Below are positions 1 through 9,057 of a DNA stretch of 38,936 nucleotides, piece after piece. The position numbers were made by a program, and so were the translations under genes. Within the stretch, counting starts at the first letter, position 1. Each line of letters begins with the position of its first letter. The DNA is taken from assembly GCA_946478985.1 (NCBI GenBank), contig CAMLDZ010000018.1, forward strand, positions 1 to 38,936, written 5' to 3'. Origin of the DNA: an uncultured Solimonas sp. GTDB taxonomy: Bacteria > Pseudomonadota > Gammaproteobacteria > Nevskiales > Nevskiaceae. The notes beneath the pieces were generated by a model. It did no database searches and was not told the origin of the DNA. It worked only from the letters and a program-made list of their open reading frames with translations.

Positions 1-54
1 GGCAAAACGGTCTCCGTCACAGCGGCGGCCATAGCGTTAACAGGCCCTAGGGCC

Positions 55-747
55 TCAGCCCGTGGCGCCGCCCTTTTTCTTCCGCGGCGGCTTGGGTGCT
101 TCTTCCTTGAAACTGATCGACGGCAGGTGCACGGGCGTGATCAGCGCGTCCTCGGTGCCGGGCGGCCGATAGGTGATCGCCGAATAGAAGCTGATGCCGG
201 ACCGCGCCATCTCCTCGCTGATGTGGGTCAGGCGTTCACCGAGAAACTCGATGCCGGTCTCGAACATCGACTGGAAGAAGGCCCGCCCCTGCGGCGTCAA
301 GGCCACCAGCTTCTCGCGCGCCGACAGCGGGTTCTCCATCTGCACGATCAGCGCCAGCGGCGGGCTGGCCAGCTCCTTGAGCAACTGCGAGACCTGCGAA
401 TTGCTCGACTCGAACCAGCTGCGCAGCTGTTGCTCGATGATCCTGCGGCGCATCCAGCCGCTGCTGCCCACCGTCGATTCGATCAGCCAGATCACTGCCG
501 CCTGCTGGCGCGAAACCTTGCCCTGCAGCATGCGCGTTTCCGTTTCCATCGCGATGCCGTAGTGGATCGGATAGAAGAAGCCCAGCAGGCCGCTCAACAG
601 ATGCCGAGGAAGTTGCTTTGTCGCAGCCAAGACCGGTTTCTTTGCCATGAGGGGATCATCTGGCGCGGCGCCTGCCGCATCGATGCCCGGCATTCTAGCT
701 GTGATGCTCCCGGAAGTCGGCGGCGGCGCGTCCTGACTGCGATTCAT
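55..747 (-). CDS. Winged-helix (MarR-like) putative DNA-binding protein
   Basis: This 230-residue protein has no family I can name firmly. Residues 70-160 read like a winged-helix fold: a helix-rich stretch (VSRQQAAVIWLIE), a putative recognition helix (SSNSQVSQLLKEL) and a wing-like segment ending in LVALTPQGRAFF, which resembles the end of a MarR domain. Residues 1-33 are Pro/Ala/Asp-rich and probably disordered, and the C-terminus is basic (KPPRKKKGG). The start at 747 forms an ATGA overlap with the stop of the upstream permease gene, so the two are probably translationally coupled. A shorter start at 648 (MAKKP) is possible. A role as regulator of its coupled permease is inference. A 14-bp perfect palindrome (42-55) touches its stop codon. 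Confidence 0.7.
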   Translation of the reverse strand: MNRSQDAPPPTSGSITARMPGIDAAGAAPDDPLMAKKPVLAATKQLPRHLLSGLLGFFYPIHYGIAMETETRMLQGKVSRQQAAVIWLIESTVGSSGWMRRRIIEQQLRSWFESSNSQVSQLLKELASPPLALIVQMENPLSAREKLVALTPQGRAFFQSMFETGIEFLGERLTHISEEMARSGISFYSAITYRPPGTEDALITPVHLPSISFKEEAPKPPRKKKGGATG

Positions 748-1637
748 CGCCGCTGCGCCCGTCGACGTGAACCCGCCATCACCAGTGCCACGCCGGCGAT
801 GACCACCACGGCGCCCAGCGCCTGCGTCGGCAGCAGGCGCTCGTCCAGCAGCAGCCAGCCCAGCAGCATGGCGACGGCCGGATTGACGTAGGCATAGGTC
901 CCCAGTTGCGCAAGGCTGACCTCGTGCACCAGCCAGTTGAACACGCTATAGCCGATGAACGAACCGAACACCACCAGATAGCCGAGCGCCCAGGCACCCG
1001 CCGCCGTCCAGCGCCACTGTGGAATCTCGCCGGCAGCCAGGCTGGCGACACCCAGCACCGGCGCCGCCAGCAGCGACTGCAGCCCGGCGGTCAGCGCGGC
1101 GCCGCAGCGCGGCGCAAAGCGGCGCAGCAGCATCGCGCCAGCGGCCAGGGCGAGAGCCGAGATCAGTGTCGCCGCGTAGGCCCAGGCCGGTACCGCAGCG
1201 ATGCGCCAGCTGCCGGCGAGCAGCAGCGCCACGCCGGCGAATCCGCTCAGCAGCCCCAGCACCGAGCAGGCGCCAAGCCGTTCGCCGCGAGAGCCAAGCG
1301 CGCCGAACAGGGCGACCCACAGGGCCGAGCTGGCGATGATCAGCGCGGCCTGCCCCGATGGCAGCCACTGCTGCGCCCAGATCACCAGACCACTGGCCAG
1401 AACCAGCGTCAGCAGCGCGGTGGCGATAACCACCCACCAGTCGCGCCATGCCGTGGGCAGGCGCTGGCCCTGCCATCTTGCGAAGCCAAGCAGCAGAGGT
1501 GCGGCAAGCGCACAGCGCAGCGCCGCAAACGCCAGCGGCGGCATCTCGCGCACGGCGACGTGGATCGCCAGGTAGTTGCTGCCCCAGACGAGGTAGATCA
1601 CTGCAAACGCCAGGGCTATCCGTATCCGCTTGCTCAT
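744..1637 (-). CDS. DMT-superfamily permease (EamA family, YedA-like)
   Basis: A 297-residue inner-membrane protein with about ten hydrophobic segments. The N-terminus (MSKRIRIALAFAVIYLVWGSNYLAI) and the second-half motif (LGTYAYVNPAVAMLLGWLLLDE) are typical of EamA-domain drug/metabolite transporters, which consist of two repeated five-helix EamA units. The frame stays open up to 1940, but upstream residues are Arg/Pro-rich and unlike a transporter, so I place the start at the ATG at 1637. Members export amino acids, purines or other small metabolites; the substrate cannot be read from sequence. It overlaps the winged-helix gene by four bases, suggesting a two-gene operon. Confidence 0.88.
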   Translation of the reverse strand: MSKRIRIALAFAVIYLVWGSNYLAIHVAVREMPPLAFAALRCALAAPLLLGFARWQGQRLPTAWRDWWVVIATALLTLVLASGLVIWAQQWLPSGQAALIIASSALWVALFGALGSRGERLGACSVLGLLSGFAGVALLLAGSWRIAAVPAWAYAATLISALALAAGAMLLRRFAPRCGAALTAGLQSLLAAPVLGVASLAAGEIPQWRWTAAGAWALGYLVVFGSFIGYSVFNWLVHEVSLAQLGTYAYVNPAVAMLLGWLLLDERLLPTQALGAVVVIAGVALVMAGSRRRAQRR

Positions 1638-1906
1638 GGAGTGTGCCCGCAGCAGCTCCCTGTCGACGACAAAGACACGGCGGCCATGCCATGGCGGCGC
1701 GGCCAAAAAGTGGCAGGCCGCGCGCCGACGCGCCCGGACCTGCCACGGACCGATGCGGGCCGGGACGGCCGTGGCCGTACCCGTTGTCCCGCTCATGACC
1801 GTACGTCGGACCTCAGCGGTCCGTCCTCCCGTCGCGGTCGTGCCGCATACCGGCGATGCGCTGCGCCCGCGCTGTGACGGCATCGCCAGCGTAACGAATA
1901 AAAGAA
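1638..1906. other. Non-coding stretch between permease gene and ompA-like terminator
   Basis: Together with the terminator and the spacer up to 2008 this is a 371-base gap. It should carry the promoter of the downstream minus-strand permease gene, but I see no convincing -35/-10 pair. The frames open here are Arg/Pro-rich and have no protein-like features. Confidence 0.4.
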
Positions 1907-1951
1907 CCCGCTGCTCCGGAGTGAGAGATGGAGAGAGCAAAAAGCAGCGGG
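1898..1951 (-). terminator. Probable intrinsic terminator of the TonB receptor-OmpA operon
   Basis: A perfect 9-bp stem pairs 1907-1915 (CCCGCTGCT) with 1943-1951 (AGCAGCGGG) across a long 27-base loop. Read on the minus strand it is followed by TTCTTTTATT (1898-1906). It lies about 60 bases past the stop of the OmpA-like gene. The long loop and interrupted T tract make it imperfect. Confidence 0.5.
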
Positions 1952-2008
1952 CAAGGGTTCGGCTTGCGCGATCGGCCTGCTTGCGCAGGCAGATCCCGCG
2001 ATCAGGCC

Positions 2009-3316
2009 TCAGGGCAGCGGTTCGAGCGGCAGGGCCTCTGCGGCAGGAGCGCTCTGCGCCGCAGGCTCGGCTGACGCCGGCTCGGCGGCAGCCGACGGCT
2101 GAGCGGCAACGCCGGGCTCCGCGGGCGCAGCCGGCGCCGCAGCCGACGCAGGCTCGCCGACGCCGCTCTGGCTGATCTTCAGCTCCACGCGGCGGTTGGC
2201 CTCGCGTCCTTCGTCGCTGTCGTTGTCGGCGATCGGCCGGCTCTCGCCATAACCTGCGGCCGTCATGCGGTCGGCGGCGATGCCCTTGCCTCCCAGGTAC
2301 TGCACGACCGACTTCGCGCGACGCTCGGACAGGCGCTGGTTGTAGTCGTCGCTACCCTTGGCATCGGTGTGGCCACCGATCTCGAAGCGAACCGCGGGAG
2401 CCGCCAGCAGCGCATCGGCAACACCATCGAGAATGGTCTTGGCGTTGGCCGTCAAGCGCGCCTGGTCGAACTCGAAATTGACGCCGCGCAGCACCAGCAC
2501 GTCACCGGTGGCGCAACCGTTGAGCGAAATCTGCTCACCCGGCATCGGCGCCTTGCACGGCGGCGCTTCGTCGGTCTCGTCGTTGTCGTCGGCGGCCGAA
2601 CAGCCCGGATCGTTGGGAAAATCGATCTTCCCGTCGCCATCGTTGTCGACGCCGTCGCTGCACGCGACCGGCGGCGGCGTGACCACCACCGGCTCGACCG
2701 GCGCCGCCGCGACCACCGGCGCGCGCTTGCGCGTCGGCAGCTGGAAGCCGATGTTGATGACGATGTGCTCGAAGTCGCGTGGCGCGTCGAAATCGCGGTC
2801 CAGATCGTTGTAGTCGCGCTCGCGGCGCCCGAAACGGTAACGCACTTCGGTGCGGATCGCGTAGTCGTAACGACCCCAGTTGAGCGGCCACAGCGCGCCG
2901 ACACCGGCGTCAGCATTGATGGTGTTGAAGTCGACCGAATCGTCCCAGGAGCCGGCGGGCGTCTTGTAGTCGGCATATTCCAGGCCCGACAGACCGACGG
3001 TGCCGTAGACATGGCGCCATGACGAGAACGGGAACAGCAGGCCGTTGACACCGAAGCCGCGCACGGTGGCGCCGTCCAGATCGGCGATCTGGCCGAAGAC
3101 TTCCATCGCGTAGAAATCCTTGCGGATGCCGAAGCCGACCGTACCGCCGTAGCCGTCCTTGAGCGAGGTGCCGCTCTTGTCCTGCGGCAGGATGCCCGTG
3201 CCCATCAGCGTCAGGTAGCTGCCTTCGACCAGCGGCGAGGCAGCCTCCTCAGCCTGGGCCGTCGCGCTCGCCAGGCCCAGCATGGCGACGGAAATGCAGA
3301 TGCGTAGCGTGTTCAT
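2009..3316 (-). CDS. OmpA-family outer-membrane protein with Asp-rich linker
   Basis: A 435-residue protein. Residues 1-22 are a signal peptide ending at ATAQA. Residues 24-195 look like a small beta-barrel. A Pro/Val linker (196-217) leads into an Asp-rich segment (218-250) with the core DGVDNDGDGKIDFPNDPG, like calcium-binding thrombospondin type-3 repeats. Residues 275-382 form an OmpA-C peptidoglycan-binding domain with Asp318 (GGHTD) and Arg333 (LSERRA), spaced 15 apart like E. coli OmpA Asp271/Arg286. The last 53 residues are an Ala/Pro/Glu-rich tail. The start at 3316 follows GGGGGAAACAAA and begins the signal peptide; the open frame up to 3388 overlaps the receptor gene and is not used. 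It lies 59 bases after the TonB receptor, so the two probably form an operon. Role: outer membrane-peptidoglycan tether or porin-like protein. Confidence 0.9.
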   Translation of the reverse strand: MNTLRICISVAMLGLASATAQAEEAASPLVEGSYLTLMGTGILPQDKSGTSLKDGYGGTVGFGIRKDFYAMEVFGQIADLDGATVRGFGVNGLLFPFSSWRHVYGTVGLSGLEYADYKTPAGSWDDSVDFNTINADAGVGALWPLNWGRYDYAIRTEVRYRFGRRERDYNDLDRDFDAPRDFEHIVINIGFQLPTRKRAPVVAAAPVEPVVVTPPPVACSDGVDNDGDGKIDFPNDPGCSAADDNDETDEAPPCKAPMPGEQISLNGCATGDVLVLRGVNFEFDQARLTANAKTILDGVADALLAAPAVRFEIGGHTDAKGSDDYNQRLSERRAKSVVQYLGGKGIAADRMTAAGYGESRPIADNDSDEGREANRRVELKISQSGVGEPASAAAPAAPAEPGVAAQPSAAAEPASAEPAAQSAPAAEALPLEPLP

Positions 3317-3375
3317 TTTGTTTCCCCCACGGTTCTGGCCGTAATCGTTCTTGGTATTGCGGTGGCGACTCATGC

Positions 3376-5907
3376 TCAGAACTCCCACGAGACCTTGAGG
3401 CCGTAGAGAACCGGCGGCGCGATCGTGAAGATGCCGCCGAAGTCGGTGGAGATGACGCCCTGCGTGTAGAACTTGTCGGTCAGGTTGTTGCCGAACACGC
3501 GCACTTCGATGTTCTGCGGGTTGTAGCGATACCGCGCGAACGCACCGAGCAGGCCGTAGGCTTCCTGTTCATAGCGCGGATCGTTGGAGGCGCTGTAGTA
3601 GAACCCGCTGTTGTAGTAGTAGTCGGTGCCGATCTCGAACTCGCCGCTGCCCAGATCCCAGAGCTTGGTAACCGCGACCGAACCGGAGAAGTCCGGCGAG
3701 CGCGTCTGCTTGTTCCCGGTGAAGTCCATGTTGGAGCGGAACAGGCCGGTGGCCGGATCGAAGCCCGAAGCGTTCGGGTACTTGACGAACTCGGTGTCGA
3801 GGAAAGCACCGTTGAGCGACAGCACCAGGCCATCGATGTAGGACGGGAACACCTCGGTGATGACGTCGAAGTCGATGCCTTGCGAGCGCGCCTTCGGCGC
3901 GTTCTCGAACGCCAGCGCACCACCGGTGATCAGCGACACGTACTGGGTCTGCTGGTCCTTGATGTCGTAGCGGAAGATCGCCGTGTTCAGGCGCATGGCA
4001 CCGTCGAACAGCTTGGTGCGCAGGCCGATTTCGTACGCGGTGGTCTTTTCCGGGCGGATGTACTGCGGCGGCAGGTAGACGGCAAACGCGTTATAGGCGT
4101 GGGCCTTCTCGGCCTTCTGCCATGAAGCGAACACCAGCGTGTCGTCGTCGAACGGATGGAAGTCCATCGACACCTTCGGCTGGAAACCCTTGGTCACGTC
4201 GTGATTGGGCACCGTGCCGCCGTCGGCACGCGCCTGCTCCCAGACAATGGCCTTGCGACCGAGAATCTGCTCGACCGGATCGGTGTTGTAGACAATCACC
4301 GACGTCGTCGAACGATGCACGCCGCGATCTTCATCCTGGTAACGGCCGCCGAGCGTCAACGCCCACCAGTCGGTCAGGTTGATCGTGGTCTGCAAGTAGT
4401 AGCCGATCGACTTGGTGTACACCTGACCGGTCGCGTCGACGCGATAGAAGCGGCCGTCCGGCAGCGGATCACCCGGCAGGTTGTCGAGCAGGCTGCCGAC
4501 GCGGTCCAGGCCATCGAGCAGCTGCTGATTGAGGTTGAGCAGATCGGCGACGCCGAGGTTGTCGATGATCGTGCCCGGTACGCGCGGGTCGATGTTGGCG
4601 ACCGTCAGCTGCACCGGATCGAAGCCCTGCACGTTCTGGAACCAGAACACGCCGCCGGTCAGCTTCAGCCACTCGTTGCCCGGCAGCGTGTCGTTGGAGA
4701 TCAGCTGCAGCTCGCCCTGCTGGATGTGTGCCGGATGGCCGGGCACGTCGAACGACACCAGCGGCAGCGAGGTACCGTCGAAGTCGTAGTTGTACAGCAG
4801 CTTGTTGCGCTGCTCGCTGCCGAGCAGCTTGATGTCGAACCAGGGCGCGCCGGTATAGCTGATCTGCGCCTGCTGCACCGAGGTCTCGGAGACGCCGTAC
4901 AGGCGCTCATCGACGTCGACGCGATACTTGTCTTCCGGCGGGCGGATCGTGAGGACCTGACCCAGCGGCGTCGGATTGAGGTTCTGGCCGATCGCACCGT
5001 TGTTCTGGCTCTTGGTGCGCACCCAGCCAAGCTGCACGTCGAGATCCTCCATCGGCTCCCAGCGCGCCTTGATGCGCACACCCTGATCGATGTTCTTGCG
5101 CAAGGGCTTGCCCTGCGACTCGCCGTCCAGATAGCTGTCGCCGTGCGAATAGAAGGCACTGAGGTTGACCGCGAAATTGTCCGTCACCGGGATATTGGTG
5201 TAGACGCGCGGGTTGATCAGATTGTAGTTGCCAGCCGAGACGTCGATGGTCGTCTTCGCCTCATGGAAATCCGGCGACAGGCTGGTGACACTGATCGCAC
5301 CACCGACGGCATTGCGACCGAACAGCGTGCCCTGCGGCCCCTTGAGGACCTCGACGCGCTCGACGCCTGCGAAGTTCTGCACGAAGGTCGGCGAGAACGG
5401 AAAGTACACGCCGTCGACATAGCTGGCGATGCTGGGATCGGCCGTCAGGAACGCCTCGGTGCCGATGCCGCGCAGGAAGATCGTCGCATAGCCGGCCTGG
5501 CTGCCGACATCGAGACTCGGCACCGCGCGCGCCAGACCGAGCTGGCTTTCGATACCGCGCGCGGACAGCGCTTCGGGGCTGAAGGCCTGGATGGAGATCG
5601 GCACGTTGGCGAGGTTTTCCTCGCGCTTCTGCGCAGTGACGACGATCTCCTCGATCAGCGCGCTGCGGGCGCGCGGCGTGGCAGCGCCTTGCGTAGCAGC
5701 TTCTTCGCTGGCCGCAGCATCCGCGCCGTTGGCCGGCGCCTCGGCAGCCAGGACAGCGGATTCCGCCGGCGTTGCCGGGGCCGGCTCCGCACCAAGTCCG
5801 GCATCAGCCTGCGGCTCGGCGATGGCGCCCTCCGCCTGCTGTGCATGCCCAACGCTTGCTGTCGCTGCCAGGCCCAGGCCTGCCAGGACGGACACGTATT
5901 TTTTCAT
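3376..5907 (-). CDS. TonB-dependent outer-membrane receptor
   Basis: An 843-residue receptor for active, TonB/ExbBD-energised uptake across the outer membrane. Residues 1-22 are a signal peptide (ending GHAQ). A long Ala/Glu/Pro-rich spacer (23-80) precedes the TonB-box-like IEEIVVTAQK (85-94). The plug follows (NVPISIQAFSPEAL, FLRGIGTEAF, VERVEVLKGPQGTLFGRNAVGGAIS), then a large beta-barrel ending in the aromatic SWEF typical of outer-membrane proteins. The start follows AGGAGGGGAAG. The ligand is unknown; plug motifs of this type are common in the large TonB receptor expansions of gammaproteobacteria that use plant or xenobiotic carbon. The OmpA-like gene follows on the same strand. No ferric-uptake or vitamin B12 genes are nearby, so the ligand cannot be guessed from context. 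Confidence 0.93.
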   Translation of the reverse strand: MKKYVSVLAGLGLAATASVGHAQQAEGAIAEPQADAGLGAEPAPATPAESAVLAAEAPANGADAAASEEAATQGAATPRARSALIEEIVVTAQKREENLANVPISIQAFSPEALSARGIESQLGLARAVPSLDVGSQAGYATIFLRGIGTEAFLTADPSIASYVDGVYFPFSPTFVQNFAGVERVEVLKGPQGTLFGRNAVGGAISVTSLSPDFHEAKTTIDVSAGNYNLINPRVYTNIPVTDNFAVNLSAFYSHGDSYLDGESQGKPLRKNIDQGVRIKARWEPMEDLDVQLGWVRTKSQNNGAIGQNLNPTPLGQVLTIRPPEDKYRVDVDERLYGVSETSVQQAQISYTGAPWFDIKLLGSEQRNKLLYNYDFDGTSLPLVSFDVPGHPAHIQQGELQLISNDTLPGNEWLKLTGGVFWFQNVQGFDPVQLTVANIDPRVPGTIIDNLGVADLLNLNQQLLDGLDRVGSLLDNLPGDPLPDGRFYRVDATGQVYTKSIGYYLQTTINLTDWWALTLGGRYQDEDRGVHRSTTSVIVYNTDPVEQILGRKAIVWEQARADGGTVPNHDVTKGFQPKVSMDFHPFDDDTLVFASWQKAEKAHAYNAFAVYLPPQYIRPEKTTAYEIGLRTKLFDGAMRLNTAIFRYDIKDQQTQYVSLITGGALAFENAPKARSQGIDFDVITEVFPSYIDGLVLSLNGAFLDTEFVKYPNASGFDPATGLFRSNMDFTGNKQTRSPDFSGSVAVTKLWDLGSGEFEIGTDYYYNSGFYYSASNDPRYEQEAYGLLGAFARYRYNPQNIEVRVFGNNLTDKFYTQGVISTDFGGIFTIAPPVLYGLKVSWEF

Positions 5908-6267
5908 CTTCCCCTCCTAAAACCCTTATGGATCGCCGGCGATGCAGCGCCGCCGGCAGCTTTGAAGTCATGAAGCGAGCCGGTATGCGCCTGAAGGCAT
6001 GCCGGAAATCGGACCAAGCACTCCCGCGGCCCGCCTCAGCGGACTGTTCGGTCGTCTCGGATGGACCGTCGCCGGCCCAAGGGGCGGCGACAGGCGGGAT
6101 GGCCAGCGGCGCGCGCTTCAGCGGCGCGCGCGGTCGGCTGTCATTGCGTGCTTGGCGGAATCTTCACAGTGTCTCCTCTCTCTTTTTTTCGGCACTTGCC
6201 GGGCATCGGTGGCAGCCTTCTTGGAAGCCGCTCTGCTTGTGTCTGGTCTCAACGCAGCATCGGCGGA
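5908..6267. other. Upstream region of the TonB receptor gene
   Basis: With the hairpin at 6268-6286 this 390-base gap separates the PPDK-like gene from the receptor gene and must hold the receptor promoter (minus strand), though no clear -35/-10 pair stands out. It holds a 12-bp perfect palindrome ATCGCCGGCGAT (5932-5943), 25-36 bases upstream of the receptor start, and a tandem 13-bp repeat (separate entry). No protein-like frame was seen. Confidence 0.4.
6104..6131. repeat. Tandem 13-bp direct repeat
   Basis: CAGCGGCGCGCGC occurs at 6104-6116 and again at 6119-6131, separated by TT, in the region upstream of the receptor gene. It could be a double binding site or simply low-complexity GC-rich sequence. 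Confidence 0.5.
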
Positions 6268-6286
6268 GCCCGGCTCGGCGCCGGGC
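6268..6286 (-). terminator. GC-rich hairpin after the PPDK-like gene
   Basis: GCCCGGC (6268-6274) pairs with GCCGGGC (6280-6286) across a 5-base loop, 11 bases past the stop of the minus-strand PPDK-like gene. There is no T tract, so it may slow transcription or protect the 3' end rather than be a true intrinsic terminator. Confidence 0.35.
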
Positions 6287-6297
6287 CCCGCTGCGCT

Positions 6298-9057
6298 TCA
6301 GGCCGCTACTTTCAGCGCGCCTTCGCCGGATTCCTCGTCGTGGATGATGACCACGCCGTTGTCGCCGTCGACCGTGATCGTCGCGCCGTCCGGAACCAGC
6401 TGCAGCGCCGCCTCGACCTGCACGCCCGGCAAGCCGTACTCGCGTGCCAGCAGCGCGCCGTGGCTGATCAGGCCGCCGGTCTCCAGGACGATGCCCTGGA
6501 TCAGCATGAACACCGGCGTCCAGCCTGGATCGGTGGCGTGCACGATCAGGATCTCGCCCTTCTTGACGCGGCCGATCTGCGAGAGCTCGTGCACCACGCG
6601 TGCCGTACCGGTGACCTTGCCGACGCTGGTGGTCTTGCCACGCAGCACGCCGTCGCCGGAGATCTCCGGCTGGTCGATCGGTGCCGGACGGCCGTACTGG
6701 ATGAACGGGGCCGGATGTACTTTCTTGCTGTTGATCTGGTCGAAGTTCTTGCGGCGCGCATCGATCTTGGCGCGCGTCAGCGCCTTGTTCTCGGTGCCGG
6801 CAAGAACCGCGTAGAGCTCTTCCATCGTCAGGAAGTAGCATTCCTTCATCTCGCGCAGGCCACCGCGCTCGACGCAGCGGCGGCCGACTTCCTCGAAGCC
6901 GAGCTTGATGTCGTAGGTCGACCAGTCCATCACCTCGCGCTCGTTGTCGCGGAACTCGAGACTGTTGTGCGAGAACTCGACCAGGAACTGGAACAGCTTG
7001 GCCTTGAAGATGCCCATGTCCGGCTGCGCGGCCAGATTGTCGTAGACATGCTGGATCGACTCTTCCAGCTTGGCGCGCATGCGCTCTTCCTGGATCAGCG
7101 GGTCCGGCGTGCCCATCAAGCCCGGCAGCACGCGAAAATCGACCATGACATCATCGGCGCGGCGATCGAAATAGATGTCGCGATCCGGATGGCCGCGGTG
7201 ACCGCGCTTGGCGACATGCTCCGCGTACTTCTTGCGGAACGCCGGGCCTTCGACGCACTGGTCGACGTAGTCGAGGAAGCGCGCGTCCGGATACTTCTGG
7301 AACAGCGAATACAGCTCCGGCGACTTGTGGATGAAGTTGGCCAGCTCCCACGAGGCGTGGTTCTCGACGCCGGTGATGGTGGGCTTGCGCGTGCCGGTCA
7401 TCAGATCCATGAAGATCGTCGGGCGGCCGCCGGTATACCAGTTGGCGCAGATCCAGCCGAGCCAGCCGATCGATTCGCCCATGTACCAGAGCAGGCCGTA
7501 CCAGGGCGGATCGTAGGAGGCGATTTCCTCACGGATCACGTCGGCCAGGTGCTGCTTGAGTTCGATGTCGGACATCGCGCCGTACTCGGCGCGCGTACGC
7601 GGCCGCGTGTACTCGCGGTATTCCTTGTTGTCGATGAACTTGTCGCGGATCGCCTTCCACCAGTTCAGGCCCATGTCCGGGCGCAGGCGTTCGGTGCGCG
7701 CGAAGAACTCGAGGTAGCGGCCCCAGTCGAACGGCGCCGCCAGCACTTCCTCGTGATACATCTTCGGAATCTTGTGCAGCATGCCCGGCCGCAACTGCGG
7801 CGGGATCGACTGTTTGATGCGCAGGATGTCGGCCTCGACGTTGTAGTACGAAACGCCCTTGTAGTACGTCCACAGCCGCCGTTCCAGATGGTCCTGTTCC
7901 GGATAGCCGGCGACCTGCACGCCGACGCTGTGGCACTGGTTCAGACCCCAGCAGCGCCACGAGAACATCAGCGGCGAGATCGCGCCCGTCCACATTTCCT
8001 CGGGGAACACGCGCGACCAGATCGTCTCGTAGCTGACGCCGTCGTTGTTGCCCTGCACGCTGTTGGTGACCTCGGCATCCCACGAGAACTCGACGCCGGT
8101 GATCGGACGGGCCTGCAGCACGTAGAACTGGCCGCCCTGATAGGCCCACTCGATGTCTTGCGGAAAGCCCTGATAGGCCTCCTGGATGCGCAGACCGATC
8201 GCCGCCAGCTCCGTCACCTGCGCGTCGCTCATGCAGAAGCGCGCGCGGCGTTCCTCGGCGACCTCGAGATGGACGACGCCGTTGCCGGTGTCCTTGTTGC
8301 GGATGATCTCGACCGCCTTGCTGCCGAGCGTGCGGTTGAGGATCTTCAGGCCGTCGTGGCGGACGATGAATTCATCCGGCGTAACGATGCCGGAGACGAT
8401 CGCCTCGCCCAGGCCATAGCTCGGCGTGATGACGACCTGGTCGGTCGCGGTGTTGATCGGATTGCCGGTGAACATCACACCGGACACCTCCGACTCCACC
8501 ATCGTCTGCACGACGACGGCGATCGAGCTGGAGAAGTGATCGAAGCCCTGCGTCTGCCGGTAAAACACCGCTCGCGAGGTCCACATCGACGCCCAGCAAC
8601 GCTTCACCGCATCGAGCAGGTTGTCGCGACCACGGATGTCCAGGTAGGTATCGTGCAAACCAGCGAACGAGGCTCCCGCCAGATCCTCGGCGGTGCCCGA
8701 CGAACGCACCGCGACGTAGATGTCGCCGAGCTTGTCGTAGGCCGCGGCGATATCGGCGGCGATCTGCGCCGGCATTGCGGCACTGGTGATCGCCGTGCGG
8801 ATCTTGGCGACGGAGGCATCAAGCGCAGCGGCGTCGTTGTAGTCGACCGAGCCGAGAATCTCGGCGATCGTGGCCTTGAGGCCCTTGCCGCCCTCGACAT
8901 GCGCCGCGTATGCCGCCGTTCCGACAACAAAGCCCGGTGGCACCACGAAGCCGGACTTGGTCAGCCGGCCGAGATTGGCGCCCTTGCCGCCGACCTGCCC
9001 GTGGTCGACCGCCGTCGGGTCCGTGAACCAGATTGTCGCGTTGGCGTTGTTCGCCAT
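6298..9057 (-). CDS. PEP synthase/PPDK-like phosphotransferase (rifampicin-phosphotransferase-like architecture)
   Basis: A 919-residue cytoplasmic enzyme. The N-terminal PPDK/PEP-synthase ATP-binding domain starts with GGKGANLGRL and has VAVRSSGTAEDLAGASFAG and, near residue 310, PQDIEWAYQGGQFYVLQARPIT. A middle region of about 450 residues is not recognisable as the PEP/pyruvate-binding TIM barrel. The C-terminal swivelling phosphohistidine domain has GGLISHGALLAREYGLPGV, with His866 the likely phospho-carrier. The order ATP-domain, middle, His-domain at the C-terminus matches rifampicin phosphotransferase and PigC-type enzymes. In true PEP synthase the His domain is central and a TIM barrel follows. 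It therefore probably moves phosphate from ATP via His866 to an acceptor bound by the middle region, but the acceptor is unknown. The start at 9057 follows CGGAGGAAGAA; it is a single gene with an AT-rich upstream region. Confidence 0.85.
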   Translation of the reverse strand: MANNANATIWFTDPTAVDHGQVGGKGANLGRLTKSGFVVPPGFVVGTAAYAAHVEGGKGLKATIAEILGSVDYNDAAALDASVAKIRTAITSAAMPAQIAADIAAAYDKLGDIYVAVRSSGTAEDLAGASFAGLHDTYLDIRGRDNLLDAVKRCWASMWTSRAVFYRQTQGFDHFSSSIAVVVQTMVESEVSGVMFTGNPINTATDQVVITPSYGLGEAIVSGIVTPDEFIVRHDGLKILNRTLGSKAVEIIRNKDTGNGVVHLEVAEERRARFCMSDAQVTELAAIGLRIQEAYQGFPQDIEWAYQGGQFYVLQARPITGVEFSWDAEVTNSVQGNNDGVSYETIWSRVFPEEMWTGAISPLMFSWRCWGLNQCHSVGVQVAGYPEQDHLERRLWTYYKGVSYYNVEADILRIKQSIPPQLRPGMLHKIPKMYHEEVLAAPFDWGRYLEFFARTERLRPDMGLNWWKAIRDKFIDNKEYREYTRPRTRAEYGAMSDIELKQHLADVIREEIASYDPPWYGLLWYMGESIGWLGWICANWYTGGRPTIFMDLMTGTRKPTITGVENHASWELANFIHKSPELYSLFQKYPDARFLDYVDQCVEGPAFRKKYAEHVAKRGHRGHPDRDIYFDRRADDVMVDFRVLPGLMGTPDPLIQEERMRAKLEESIQHVYDNLAAQPDMGIFKAKLFQFLVEFSHNSLEFRDNEREVMDWSTYDIKLGFEEVGRRCVERGGLREMKECYFLTMEELYAVLAGTENKALTRAKIDARRKNFDQINSKKVHPAPFIQYGRPAPIDQPEISGDGVLRGKTTSVGKVTGTARVVHELSQIGRVKKGEILIVHATDPGWTPVFMLIQGIVLETGGLISHGALLAREYGLPGVQVEAALQLVPDGATITVDGDNGVVIIHDEESGEGALKVAA

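Noticed and set aside
42..55. Perfect 14-bp palindrome AGGCCCTAGGGCCT at the end of the winged-helix gene
   Set aside because: It has no loop and no T tract, so it is a poor terminator, and a single copy next to a stop codon is not evidence for a regulatory site.
1638..1940. N-terminal extension of the EamA permease gene to 1940
   Set aside because: Extension residues are Arg/Pro-rich, unlike a transporter N-terminus, and overlap the terminator hairpin of the upstream operon.
4156..5973. A 605-residue open frame on the plus strand opposite the TonB receptor
   Set aside because: Same type of antisense shadow; the composition is biased and no motif is visible.
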